A stretch of DNA of 64,000 nucleotides from Flavobacteriaceae bacterium PS02334. GTDB lineage: Bacteria > Bacteroidota > Bacteroidia > Flavobacteriales > Flavobacteriaceae. Location of the stretch: positions 124,001 through 188,000 of the forward strand of contig JASCOH010000004.1 of the NCBI GenBank assembly GCA_029959295.1, in the 5' to 3' direction. The notes under the pieces are model-generated. The model was not told where the DNA came from. It saw nothing but the letters and a program-made list of their open reading frames with translations, and ran no database searches. The translations under genes were made by a program, and so were the position numbers. Of the stretch, positions 24,365 through 32,785 are shown one piece after another. Every line of letters begins with the position of its first letter. The stretch's first letter is position 1.

Positions 24365-25777
24365 CTATTGCCATCCGCCGCCAAGTGCGCGGTATAATTG
24401 GATAATGGCGTTGTATTGTTGGTATTTGTTGTCAATTAAATTCAATTCGGTATTCAAGGCATTGTCTTTAGCCGTCAATACTTCCAGATAATTTACCAAA
24501 CCATAGGTCAGCAATTCATCTGAATAATCAGCCGCTTTTCTCAAAGCGTCTACTTGCTTCTCACGAATCGCAATTTTGTTGGTTTCGTTGTTGTATTGCG
24601 CCAAAGCATTTGAAACCTCGTTGCCTGCATTCAGCAAAGACTGCTCAAACTGAAGGTAGGCCGTCTGCTGGTTTGCCTTTGCAATTTCAAAACGCGTTCT
24701 GATTTGTCTTCCGTTGAAAAGAGGCTGTGTCAATCCGGTCACGACGTTGGCGAATAAAGAGTTGGCGCTGAACCATTCTTTAAGATCGATACTTTGAAGG
24801 CCGCCTGTTGCCGTTACTTTCAATGTAGGATAGAAATTGCTTCTAGCCACATTTGTCTGCTCAAACTGTGAAATCAAATTGTATTCTGCCGCAATCACGT
24901 CAGGACGATTTCTCAGCAAAGTCGCAGGAACGCCCAGAGTAATTTCAGGCTTCAAAGTCTGTGCTTCAAAAGTGCTTCTCTCGATCTTTCCAGGAGCCTG
25001 GCCTAAAAGGATGCTCATAGTGTTTTCAAGCGTAATGACACTGTTTTTCAAATCGGCAATGATAATTTCAGTTGCATATTTTTGTGCTTCTGTTTGCTTA
25101 ACACCTACTTCATTCACGTTTCCTGCATCTTTTAAAGCGATGATCGTTTCGATGCTTTCGTTTCTGTTGATCAGCGTTTCTTCTGCCAATTTAATTTGAG
25201 CGTCTACAGAAAGCAATTGATAATAAGCGGAAGCAATATCAGCAATCAATTGTGTTTTCACCGCTTGGTTCGCCGCAATTGTTTGCAAGTAAGCTGCGTT
25301 TGAAGCGCGCTTGTTGCTTCTGATTTTACCCCAGATATCTGCTTCCCAGCCTAGAGTACCTGTCAATTGATATTGGTCAACATTTGTTTTTCCGCCACCA
25401 CTACTGAACAAGGCACCCAATTGGCTATTTTTAGATAGTTCTTGGTGCGTCCAGTCTGCTCCTGCAGAAAGCGTTGGGAAATAACCTGCTTTTCCTTGTT
25501 TCATCGTCGCTTCTGCCGCCACGATGTTTTGCATTGCAATTCTGATATCCAGATTGTTTTGCAATCCTGTTTTGATATGTCCTTGAAGCGTAGGATCTGT
25601 AAAAACTTTGTCCCACGCTACATTTGCCAGCGAAGTAGTGTCCGTAGACACGACTTCTGTTCTGTACAAATTTTCTGTTTTTAGTTCTGGCCTGTCGTAT
25701 TTTTTTGCGACGAAACACGATTGCATTACCGTTCCTAGAACGACAACCGCTGCAATTTTATAGATCTTATTTTTCAT
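24365..25777 (-). CDS. TolC/NodT-family outer-membrane efflux lipoprotein
   Basis: The outer-membrane channel of a tripartite RND pump. The 470-residue protein has a lipoprotein signal (MKNKIYKIAAVVVLGTVMQSC, Cys 21) and the two repeated OEP domains of long helices and short strands; LGWEADIWGKIRSNKRA, LRNRPDVIAAEYNL and FNGRQIRTRFEIAKANQQTA are classic NodT/OprM segments. Its start overlaps the end of the pump gene by 11 bp, so translation is probably coupled. It is last in the operon. Confidence 0.94.
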   Translation of the reverse strand: MKNKIYKIAAVVVLGTVMQSCFVAKKYDRPELKTENLYRTEVVSTDTTSLANVAWDKVFTDPTLQGHIKTGLQNNLDIRIAMQNIVAAEATMKQGKAGYFPTLSAGADWTHQELSKNSQLGALFSSGGGKTNVDQYQLTGTLGWEADIWGKIRSNKRASNAAYLQTIAANQAVKTQLIADIASAYYQLLSVDAQIKLAEETLINRNESIETIIALKDAGNVNEVGVKQTEAQKYATEIIIADLKNSVITLENTMSILLGQAPGKIERSTFEAQTLKPEITLGVPATLLRNRPDVIAAEYNLISQFEQTNVARSNFYPTLKVTATGGLQSIDLKEWFSANSLFANVVTGLTQPLFNGRQIRTRFEIAKANQQTAYLQFEQSLLNAGNEVSNALAQYNNETNKIAIREKQVDALRKAADYSDELLTYGLVNYLEVLTAKDNALNTELNLIDNKYQQYNAIIQLYRALGGGWQ

Positions 25778-28700
25778 ATTCTTCGTCTAAAAGTATAACA
25801 TCAGATTCTTTTTGTCCTTCTTCAAATGGTTTCCCTGAAATTCTTTCCTGCAAGCCTTGGAAGATGATGAACAAGATCGGGATAACGAATACTCCGAAAA
25901 CTGTTCCTACTAACATGCCGCCGACAGCACCCATACCGATAGATTTGTTACCCACGGCACCAACTCCTGAAGCTAAAGCCAATGGCATCAAACCAAAGAT
26001 GAAAGCTAAAGAGGTCATCAAAATCGGACGAAGACGCGCTTTTGCACCTTCGATAGCGGCTTGTGCCAAGTCCATTCCGTGGCGTCGCCTTTGGATGGCA
26101 AACTCCACAATCAGGATGGCATTTTTGGCTAAGAGTCCTATAAGCATGATCAGGGCAACCTGGAAATAAATGTTATTTTCTAATCCTGCTAATTTCACGA
26201 AACCAATGGCTCCGGCAATTCCGACAGGCAATGAAAGTATAACTGACAACGGAACCAAGTAGCTTTCGTATTGCGCACTTAACAAGAAGTACACGAAAAT
26301 TAAGCTCAGCAAGAATACTCCTGCTGCCTGGCTTCCTGCCAAGATTTCCTCACGCGTCATACCTGAGAATTCATACGAATAAGTCTTTGGCAAATGCAAC
26401 GCTGCCGTTTCCTGGATGGCTTTAATCGCATCACCAGAACTGTATCCTGGATTGGCTTTACCATTTACGTTTACCGCTTTCAACATGTTGAAACGCGCTA
26501 CAGCTTCTGGTCCGTAGATTCTTTTGAAATCGATGAACTGGCTGATGGCAACCTGCTGGCCTTGTCCGTTTTTAATATAAATATTGTTGATTGATTCTGG
26601 CGTAGCTCTTTCTTCCGCTTTAGCTTGAATCATGACACGGTATTGCTTACCGAATTTGTTGAAATCCGTAGTATACAATCCACCATAATAGCCTTGCATC
26701 GTGCTGAAAATATCTGAAACAGAAACTCCGGCATCTTTTGCTCTTTCCACGTTGATATCCATTTGATATTGCGGGAAAGACGGGTTGAAGTTGGTCATCG
26801 CATATTGAATTTCAGGGCGTTTCATCAGCTCTCCTAAAAATTCATTAGAAACTTTACTTACCGTTGCCCAATCATCATCGCCTTTGTCTTGAATTTTCAA
26901 CTCAAAACCATCAGCAGAACCAAAACCTTGCACACTCGGAGGCGTGAAAAATAAGGCGCGGGCATCTTTAAAGTGCGCTGTTCTTCCGAACAATTCACCT
27001 ACGACTGCGTCTACTGATTGATTCGCTTCTTTTCTATGTGACCAGTCTTTCAATTTGATTACCGTAAAGGCATACGAACCACCATTTACTGAGTTCAGCA
27101 AACTGAAACCTACAACGCTCATTCGCGCTTCAACGATATCCATAGAAGCTAAAATCGAGTCTAATTCATTTACCGCTTTTTGCGTTTTCTCCAAAGTGGT
27201 TCCCGGAGGAAGCGTCAAGTCGGCCATGATGATACCTCTATCCTCATTCGGGATAAATCCGGAAGGCGTGCTTTGGAATAATAAGAATGTGATGCCACAG
27301 AAAGCTAATAAAGCTACAACTGTAATCCATCTTTTACGTGCCAAGAATCCAAGAGACTTGACATATTTGTTGTTCATTCTGTCAAAACCAGTATTGAAAG
27401 CCAAGAAGAATCGGTCTTTCAAGTTTTTCTTGTGATGGTCAGAATCTTTGTGTGGTTTTAAGAAAAGCGCACACAAAGCAGGACTCAATGTCAAGGCGTT
27501 TACCGCAGAAATTAAGATGGAGATCGCCAAAGTGATTGCAAACTGCTGGTAGAAAACTCCCGACGGACCGCTCAAGAACGACACCGGAATAAATACTGCA
27601 GACATTACCAAAGTGATGGAAATGATCGCTCCAGAGATTTCGCTCATTGCAGAAAGCGTAGCTTCTTTTCCAGATTTTGCTCCTTCATCAAGTTTGGCGT
27701 GCACCGCCTCGACGACGACAATCGCATCATCGACGACAATACCAATGGCCAGAATCATGGCGAACAAAGTCAACATGTTGATCGAGAATCCGAATAATTG
27801 CAGGAAGAAAAACGTACCAATAATCGCCACAGGAACCGCAATCGCTGGAATTAAAGTAGAACGAAAATCTTGCAAGAAGATAAACACTACGATAAATACC
27901 AAGATGAAAGCTTCAATCAAAGTGGAAATTACCTTGCTGATCGACGCATCCAAAAATGTTTTTGTGTTGAACGGAATTACGTAATCCACGCCTTTTGGAA
28001 AGCTTGGTTTTGTTTCTTCCAAGATGGACATAACTTCGGTAATAATATCTTGCGCATTCGAACCTGAAGTTTGGAAAACCCCAACGGCAACACCTTGTTT
28101 ACCCATTGCGATGTTCTTTGTTCCGTAATTGAAACCGCCTAATTCTACTGTTGCAACATCTTTCAGGTGAAGGAAATTTCCGTTTCCTGTAGATTTCACC
28201 ACTATATTTTCATAATCAGCAATTTCAGAAAGCCTTCCTTTATATTTGATTACGTATTCATAAACACCTTCTGCATTTTCACCGAATTTACCCGGAGCCG
28301 CTTCCACATTTTGCTCTTGCAAAGCTGCCTGGATGTCTTTTGGCTGCACGCCGTAAGTAGCCATTTTTTCAGGGTCAATCCAGATTCTCATTGAGTAATC
28401 TTTGGCACCGAACACGTTTACCTGTCCGACACCTTTAACACGCTGTAATTTTGGCACCAAGTTGATTTTTGCGTAATTCTGAATATAAGTTTCATCGAAA
28501 TCTTTATTATTTGAATACAAAGCGAAGAACATCAAGGCACTCGTCTGGCTTTTTAAAGTCGTAACCCCTGTTTGCACAACCGCTTGAGGCAATTTTGAAG
28601 TCGCGCGAGATACACGGTTTTGGACGTTTACCGCAGCGATATCTGGGTCAACGCCTAGTTCAAAATACACAGAAATCTTAGCAGAACCATCATTTGCAGC

Positions 28701-28943
28701 AGAAGAAGTCATGTAAGTCATTCCTTCCACACCGTTTATTTCTTCTTCCAAAGGAATCACGACGCTGTTCAACACAGTTTCCGCATTAGCTCCAGTGTAT
28801 GTAGCACTTACCTGAACCGTCGGAGGAGCGATTTCAGGATATTGTTCAATCGGCAAAGACATCAATCCTAAAACCCCAAGAATGGTGATTAAGATTGAGA
28901 TTACGGTCGAGAGAACTGGTCTTTCTATAAAAGTTTTTAACAT
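25767..28943 (-). CDS. RND multidrug efflux pump, HAE1 (AcrB-like) family
   Basis: The inner-membrane proton-driven pump of the tripartite system, 1,058 residues, close to AcrB. It starts MLKTFIERPVLSTVISI with the first transmembrane helix. GIVVDDAIVVVEAV carries the paired Asp of the proton relay in TM4; LIGLLAKNAILIVEFA holds the TM10 Lys. Two large periplasmic loops (about 40-330 and 560-870) form the porter and docking domains, with about 12 helices in all. It lies 7 bp after the adaptor gene. HAE1 pumps mostly export amphipathic drugs and detergents; substrate here is unknown. Confidence 0.96.
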   Translation of the reverse strand: MLKTFIERPVLSTVISILITILGVLGLMSLPIEQYPEIAPPTVQVSATYTGANAETVLNSVVIPLEEEINGVEGMTYMTSSAANDGSAKISVYFELGVDPDIAAVNVQNRVSRATSKLPQAVVQTGVTTLKSQTSALMFFALYSNNKDFDETYIQNYAKINLVPKLQRVKGVGQVNVFGAKDYSMRIWIDPEKMATYGVQPKDIQAALQEQNVEAAPGKFGENAEGVYEYVIKYKGRLSEIADYENIVVKSTGNGNFLHLKDVATVELGGFNYGTKNIAMGKQGVAVGVFQTSGSNAQDIITEVMSILEETKPSFPKGVDYVIPFNTKTFLDASISKVISTLIEAFILVFIVVFIFLQDFRSTLIPAIAVPVAIIGTFFFLQLFGFSINMLTLFAMILAIGIVVDDAIVVVEAVHAKLDEGAKSGKEATLSAMSEISGAIISITLVMSAVFIPVSFLSGPSGVFYQQFAITLAISILISAVNALTLSPALCALFLKPHKDSDHHKKNLKDRFFLAFNTGFDRMNNKYVKSLGFLARKRWITVVALLAFCGITFLLFQSTPSGFIPNEDRGIIMADLTLPPGTTLEKTQKAVNELDSILASMDIVEARMSVVGFSLLNSVNGGSYAFTVIKLKDWSHRKEANQSVDAVVGELFGRTAHFKDARALFFTPPSVQGFGSADGFELKIQDKGDDDWATVSKVSNEFLGELMKRPEIQYAMTNFNPSFPQYQMDINVERAKDAGVSVSDIFSTMQGYYGGLYTTDFNKFGKQYRVMIQAKAEERATPESINNIYIKNGQGQQVAISQFIDFKRIYGPEAVARFNMLKAVNVNGKANPGYSSGDAIKAIQETAALHLPKTYSYEFSGMTREEILAGSQAAGVFLLSLIFVYFLLSAQYESYLVPLSVILSLPVGIAGAIGFVKLAGLENNIYFQVALIMLIGLLAKNAILIVEFAIQRRRHGMDLAQAAIEGAKARLRPILMTSLAFIFGLMPLALASGVGAVGNKSIGMGAVGGMLVGTVFGVFVIPILFIIFQGLQERISGKPFEEGQKESDVILLDEEYEK

Positions 28944-28950
28944 CTGAGGA

Positions 28951-30099
28951 TTATTTTTTAGCTGGGGTAGTATTTGTTTTTGCAGAATCTTTTGCTATTG
29001 GTGCTGTTGTTTCTGCTGGTGCTTTTTTAGCATCTTGAGGAACAATTTCCATGTCGTCTTTTAATTTAGACGCTCCTTCGATTACCACAACTTCACCTTC
29101 TTGAAGACCATCAGTTACGATGAAATTCAATTCAGAAGTTCCGCTTGTAGTTACAATTCTTGATTTCACTTTATTGCCTTTTTCAACTACATAAAGTGTT
29201 TGTTTTCCCTGCACTTCGAAAATCGCATTTTGAGGAACCAGCATTACGTCTTTTTGTTCAATTGGCAAACGGATGATTCCTGATGAACCGCTTCTCAAGA
29301 TTCCTTCTGGATTTTTAAATTCTGCTCTGAATTGTGTTGTTCCAGTGGTTGGATTTACCAAACCGTTCATAGTTGCGATTTTTCCTTTTTGGTCATATTC
29401 TGAACCGTCAACCAATAAAAGCGAAACTTCTGGAGCCGCTTTTAATTTTGCAGCAGTCGTTTCTCCTTTGAAAGTCTTGTTGAAGAAAAGCAATTGTTTT
29501 TCATTCATAGAAAAGTAAGCACGAACGATTTTTGTATCAGAAACTGTTGTCAAAGGCATTTCGTTAGTCGAGCTAACCAAACTTCCTTCTCTGAAAGGAA
29601 GGCTTCCGATTACACCGTTTACAGGAGAAGTGATTGTTCCAAAACCAATGTTAGCAGCAATTGCACCGTAAGCGCTTTTTGCCTGAGCTAATTTTGCTTT
29701 TGCCGTTTCCAATTGTACTTCACTGATGATTTTTCTGTCCACCAATGGTTTCAAACGGTCCACTTCCACTTGCGCAGCTTTTACATTTGCTTGTGCTGCA
29801 GAAGCATCTTGGTTTTGAGTTTGCGTTTCTAATTTGAAAAGCAACTGGCCTTTTTTCACGACCTGACCTTCGTCAACATATATTTTTTGAATGAATCCGT
29901 TTACTTTTGGGCGGATTTCAACATTTTGCTGTCCTTCAAGATTTGCTGTATATTCTTGATACACTACGGCATCTTGTTTTGCTACAGTTTGCACTGGAAA
30001 TGGAGCTGGCCCTTGAGCTGGAGCTTGCTCTTGTTTTTTCCCGCACGACGCTAAAATTACAATTGCAATTAAAGCGCTAAAGATTGATTTTTTGTTCAT
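28951..30099 (-). CDS. RND efflux periplasmic adaptor (membrane fusion) lipoprotein
   Basis: AcrA-type adaptor linking pump and channel. The 382-residue protein has a lipobox (ILASC, Cys 19), a lipoyl/hairpin region (ANLEGQQNVEIRPKVNGFI, then a coiled-coil hairpin about 90-150), a beta-barrel and a membrane-proximal domain, and an Ala/Thr/Lys-rich tail. It is the first structural gene of the operon, 21 bp after the GbsR/MarR-like regulator. Confidence 0.95.
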   Translation of the reverse strand: MNKKSIFSALIAIVILASCGKKQEQAPAQGPAPFPVQTVAKQDAVVYQEYTANLEGQQNVEIRPKVNGFIQKIYVDEGQVVKKGQLLFKLETQTQNQDASAAQANVKAAQVEVDRLKPLVDRKIISEVQLETAKAKLAQAKSAYGAIAANIGFGTITSPVNGVIGSLPFREGSLVSSTNEMPLTTVSDTKIVRAYFSMNEKQLLFFNKTFKGETTAAKLKAAPEVSLLLVDGSEYDQKGKIATMNGLVNPTTGTTQFRAEFKNPEGILRSGSSGIIRLPIEQKDVMLVPQNAIFEVQGKQTLYVVEKGNKVKSRIVTTSGTSELNFIVTDGLQEGEVVVIEGASKLKDDMEIVPQDAKKAPAETTAPIAKDSAKTNTTPAKK

Positions 30100-30120
30100 T
30101 TTGAGTTATATATAGGGTTG

Positions 30121-30603
30121 TTACTTGTTTTCTATTTTGTCTAATTTCTGAATGGTATTGTTTAAAAAGCCTTCAAAATCTTGAACGTGCTCTTGATAAA
30201 CTTTCAGCATTTCAAGATTTATGTGTTCAGTATCTGTTTTTGCCGTTTTGTCTTTGTAAGCCAGCATGCGGTCAACCATTTTCTTTTCGTCTATGACTAT
30301 TTCCAAGTAAGTTCGCATTCTGCTGCTAAAAGATGCCGGCCTGTAATATTTTTTTCTATCGCCTGAAACCGTGTGATATTCTACCTTTCCCATTTTAAGC
30401 AAAAGATTCAAGTTGGTAGAAACAGAACTCTTACTGGCTCCAAGTTTTAAAACCAAATCGTCGAATGTCAAGCCTGGCTTACAATTTTCTACAATTAAAA
30501 CAGATAATATTCTAGCGGATAATGGGGAAAACCGGTGGTGCGTTTCAAAATGTACTCCAAACATTTCTATCAGTTCGTCTTTCTCCTCTTTTATGTTTGA
30601 CAT
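30121..30603 (-). CDS. GbsR/MarR-type transcriptional regulator of the efflux operon
   Basis: A 160-residue winged-helix regulator. Residues about 20-85 hold the wHTH (SPLSARILSVLIV, LTFDDLVLKLGASKSSVSTN, LNLLLKMGKVEY) and the wing HTVSGDRKKYYRPA. The C-terminal helices (about 95-155) are the dimer interface. It is first in the leftward regulator-adaptor-pump-channel operon. Its promoter at 30620-30650 encloses an 18-bp near-perfect palindrome, so I infer autorepression relieved by a pump substrate. Confidence 0.9.
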   Translation of the reverse strand: MSNIKEEKDELIEMFGVHFETHHRFSPLSARILSVLIVENCKPGLTFDDLVLKLGASKSSVSTNLNLLLKMGKVEYHTVSGDRKKYYRPASFSSRMRTYLEIVIDEKKMVDRMLAYKDKTAKTDTEHINLEMLKVYQEHVQDFEGFLNNTIQKLDKIENK

Positions 30604-30619
30604 TATTGTAAAATTTTGA

Positions 30620-30661
30620 CAAAGGTAAACTTGGTTCTGTAATTACCGAACTAGCCGAACT
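30620..30661 (-). promoter_or_regulatory. efflux operon promoter with embedded operator candidate
   Basis: TACCTTTG (30627-30620, minus) is a perfect -7 box; TTCG at 30650-30647 stands 19 bp upstream as a near-consensus -33. GTTCTGTAATTACCGAAC (30634-30651) is an 18-bp palindrome with one mismatched pair lying between the two boxes. CCGAACT occurs at 30646-30652 and again at 30655-30661, giving an extra half-site. Confidence 0.65.
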
Positions 30662-30699
30662 TAAATTTGTGTTAAAAAATCAACAACAAATTATTCCAT

Positions 30700-30731
30700 A
30701 AAAAAAGGCCAGCATAATTGCTGACCTTTTA
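30700..30731 (-). terminator. terminator after the second rlpA-like gene
   Basis: AAAGGCCAGCA, loop TAAT, TGCTGACCTTT (one mismatch), followed by a T-run on the minus strand. Confidence 0.75.
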
Positions 30732-30733
30732 TT

Positions 30734-31117
30734 TTATTTCAAAATTTCTATGCTTACCCGCAAAGCGCCGTGGTTTTGATTATCGGCAATTTCCATGAAA
30801 GCCTTTTTTGTCAGGTCGATTTCACGTCCCGCCGAAAATGGTCCCCTGTCATTTATTTCAACAACAACTGATTTTTTATTGGCTAAATTGGTAACTCTTA
30901 CTTTGGTTCCAAAAGCTATTTTTCGATGTGCGGCGGTATATTTGCTATTGCTGAATTTTTCACCGCTTGCTGTTTTCTTTCCGTTAAATTTATCTGCATA
31001 ATAAGAAGCATGTGCATTCTTTTTGTACATTTTTCCGGAAGCCGATGATTTGCTTGAAGAACAGCTCGTCAGGGCACCACCAATAATCAACAGTAATAAA
31101 AACAGTTTGCTTTTCAT
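30734..31117 (-). CDS. RlpA-like septal ring lipoprotein (second of tandem pair)
   Basis: A 127-residue lipoprotein: MKSKLFLLLLIIGGALTSC ends in a lipobox, then a short Ser-rich linker and a double-psi beta-barrel. NAHASYYADKFNGKKTASG, AAHRKIAFGTKVRVTN, VVEINDRGPF and EIDLTKKAFMEI are the RlpA signatures; the Asp of NDRGPF corresponds to the catalytic Asp of lytic transglycosylases in this fold. It cuts or binds septal peptidoglycan in known members. It lies 7 bp after a close paralogue; no SPOR domain is present. Confidence 0.9.
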   Translation of the reverse strand: MKSKLFLLLLIIGGALTSCSSSKSSASGKMYKKNAHASYYADKFNGKKTASGEKFSNSKYTAAHRKIAFGTKVRVTNLANKKSVVVEINDRGPFSAGREIDLTKKAFMEIADNQNHGALRVSIEILK

Positions 31118-31124
31118 CTTTTAT

Positions 31125-31601
31125 TTATTGCATCACTTCAATCGTAACCTTTAAATGACCTCCATATCTTGCAGAAGCGATTTCCATGAAAGCTTTTTTG
31201 GTCAAGTCAATTTCTTTTCCTTTTGTGAACGGGCCCCTGTCAGTTACTTCTACGATTACAGATTTTCCATTAGCTTCATTTGTAATTCTCAATTTTGTTC
31301 CGAAAGGAAATTTTCTGTGTGCCGCAGTATATTTTTTGTTGTCGAAAATTTTTCCGCTTGCCGTTCTTCGGCCTGTAAACTTGTCAGCATAATAAGATGC
31401 GTGGGCATTTTTTTTATGCAATTTGTATTTTTTAGCTTCTAGTGTTTTTAAACTGTCTGCAATCGCAACCTTTTTTACTGAATCTTGATATGCCTGCGTT
31501 ACAACAGGATTTTTCTGGAAATCCTTATCTTTAAAACTGAAACCGCTCGAAAAAATCAAAGCAATAAAAGCTATTAGTATAATTGTAGTCTTATACTTCA
31601 T
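31125..31601 (-). CDS. RlpA-like septal ring protein (first of tandem pair)
   Basis: A 158-residue exported protein with signal peptide MKYKTTIILIAFIALIFSS, a linker of about 45 charged residues and a double-psi beta-barrel (NAHASYYADKFTGRRTASG, AAHRKFPFGTKLRITN, VEVTDRGPF, EIDLTKKAFMEI). The core is strongly similar to the next gene, so the two are tandem duplicates. Unlike that protein it has no lipobox, so one copy would be soluble and one anchored. An upstream ATG at 31631 gives ten more residues, but a TAATTTTG -7 box lies at 31656-31649, and the ATG at 31601 begins a proper signal peptide. Confidence 0.88.
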   Translation of the reverse strand: MKYKTTIILIAFIALIFSSGFSFKDKDFQKNPVVTQAYQDSVKKVAIADSLKTLEAKKYKLHKKNAHASYYADKFTGRRTASGKIFDNKKYTAAHRKFPFGTKLRITNEANGKSVIVEVTDRGPFTKGKEIDLTKKAFMEIASARYGGHLKVTIEVMQ

Positions 31602-31656
31602 AATGAATATTTTTATGTTTGGCCAATTCATCTTACAATTACTATACCCAAAATTA

Positions 31657-31682
31657 AAAAAAGCTCTGTTAAGAGCTTTTCG
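31657..31682 (-). terminator. terminator of the small membrane protein gene
   Basis: AAGCTCT, loop GTTA, AGAGCTT, followed by seven T on the minus strand, just after the stop codon at 31687. Confidence 0.8.
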
Positions 31683-31686
31683 ATGT

Positions 31687-32130
31687 TTATGACAACCATG
31701 TTTGCCATGGAATTCTTAATAACAATAACAACAATCCTATGGAATAAAAAATGGCTATTTTCTTGAATTTTGTATTCGAATTTTCTGCTTTTTTGTGCGT
31801 GCTCCAACCGATTGTGACAAGCACAATGGCAATAAGATTCACAAGCGGATGTTCAACGGCAAGAAGCCTGTCGAAAGCACTCATGCCGCCCATTCCAACT
31901 GCTTTGATTTTAGCCAAGCCATTTGGAGAAACGAAATATAAGATAAGCCCGAATACAAATTGAATGTGAGTTGCAATCAAAGCAAAAAGAGCAATTCTTC
32001 TGTCTTTTGGATTAAATTCATTCTTAGCCGAAAGTCCGATTAGTGAATTTACAGAAGCAACAAGCAACGTAGCCAAGGCAACATAAGCAATACCAGAATG
32101 TGCTTCTAAAATAATTTTGTAAGTATCCAT
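31687..32130 (-). CDS. small four-helix membrane protein, possibly haem-associated
   Basis: A 147-residue integral membrane protein with about four transmembrane helices: near 10-30, 45-67, 88-108 and 120-140. Several histidines fall in or near helices (EAHSGIAYVALATL, LIATHIQFVFGLILYF, AVEHPLVNLIAIVL), a pattern seen in b-type cytochrome-like proteins, but I cannot assign a family with confidence. No signal peptide. I start at the ATG at 32130; the longer frame uses TTG at 32136. A consensus promoter lies at 32149-32180 and a terminator follows, so it is a single-gene unit. Confidence 0.75.
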   Translation of the reverse strand: MDTYKIILEAHSGIAYVALATLLVASVNSLIGLSAKNEFNPKDRRIALFALIATHIQFVFGLILYFVSPNGLAKIKAVGMGGMSAFDRLLAVEHPLVNLIAIVLVTIGWSTHKKAENSNTKFKKIAIFYSIGLLLLLLRIPWQTWLS

Positions 32131-32148
32131 TGTCAAATTTGTTTTTTA

Positions 32149-32180
32149 CAAATATATCCAAAAAATGAATTTGCCCAAAG
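32149..32180 (-). promoter_or_regulatory. consensus promoter of the small membrane protein
   Basis: The minus strand reads TTTG (32180-32177), 20 bases, TATATTTG (32156-32149), a full match to the Bacteroidota consensus. It is about 20 bp before the ATG at 32130. Confidence 0.8.
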
Positions 32181-32302
32181 TTAAGGATTGTTCCATCTTT
32201 AATTAATAATCAGTCCAAATTACGAAAATTAACTTTAACAATTAACATTTCTTTAATTCAATTGCGTTCAACATTAAAATACAAAAACCTAAATTTGCCA
32301 AA

Positions 32303-32710
32303 ATGATGAAAAAATCCGTACATATACTCTTTTTGTGCTTGTTCTTTTTGCTTGGGCTTCAATGCACCGCCAGCACTAAGAAAACATCATCATTGCCTTG
32401 TTCTGAAATTAGTAAAACCAGCATTTCTTTTAGCTGTAAAAGTTTCTACAAACAAGAAAAAAGTACGGCCGTAATTTCTTCAGATAAGCTTCTCAAAAAA
32501 AGAAGATTTTCAAAAACACAGCAAAACGCTATTACCAACCTTTCAAAATGCAAGGGTTTTGGCTTGGGCGCTGCCACAATTTCCACTTCAAAATTTTTAG
32601 CAAAAGACTATTCAGAATTCCACAACAGCATTTCTGAATACTCCTTTTACAGATCATTTTGTTATAGAAAACTCCTATCTATTTTCTATTCTTTCCAAGC
32701 ATTCTGGTAA
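32303..32710 (+). CDS. small exported protein of unknown function
   Basis: A 135-residue product with signal sequence MMKKSVHILFLCLFFLLGLQC, which could end in a lipobox (GLQC). The mature part is rich in Ser, Lys and Cys (LPCSEISKT, FSCKSFYKQ, LSKCKGFGLG, SFCYRK) and ends with an aromatic tail (IFYSFQAFW). No family recognised. The TAAATTTG box at 32290-32297 ends 5 bp before the ATG, so the mRNA would be nearly leaderless. The gene precedes a CPA2 antiporter by 75 bp on the same strand. The frame could be spurious, though the signal sequence argues for it. Confidence 0.5.
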   Translation: MMKKSVHILFLCLFFLLGLQCTASTKKTSSLPCSEISKTSISFSCKSFYKQEKSTAVISSDKLLKKRRFSKTQQNAITNLSKCKGFGLGAATISTSKFLAKDYSEFHNSISEYSFYRSFCYRKLLSIFYSFQAFW

Positions 32711-32785
32711 TATTTATTTGTTTCTAAATTTTTAAGATTCCTGAAAAGGCATCCTGAAAAATGTTTAACAAATTAATTTTTTCCT

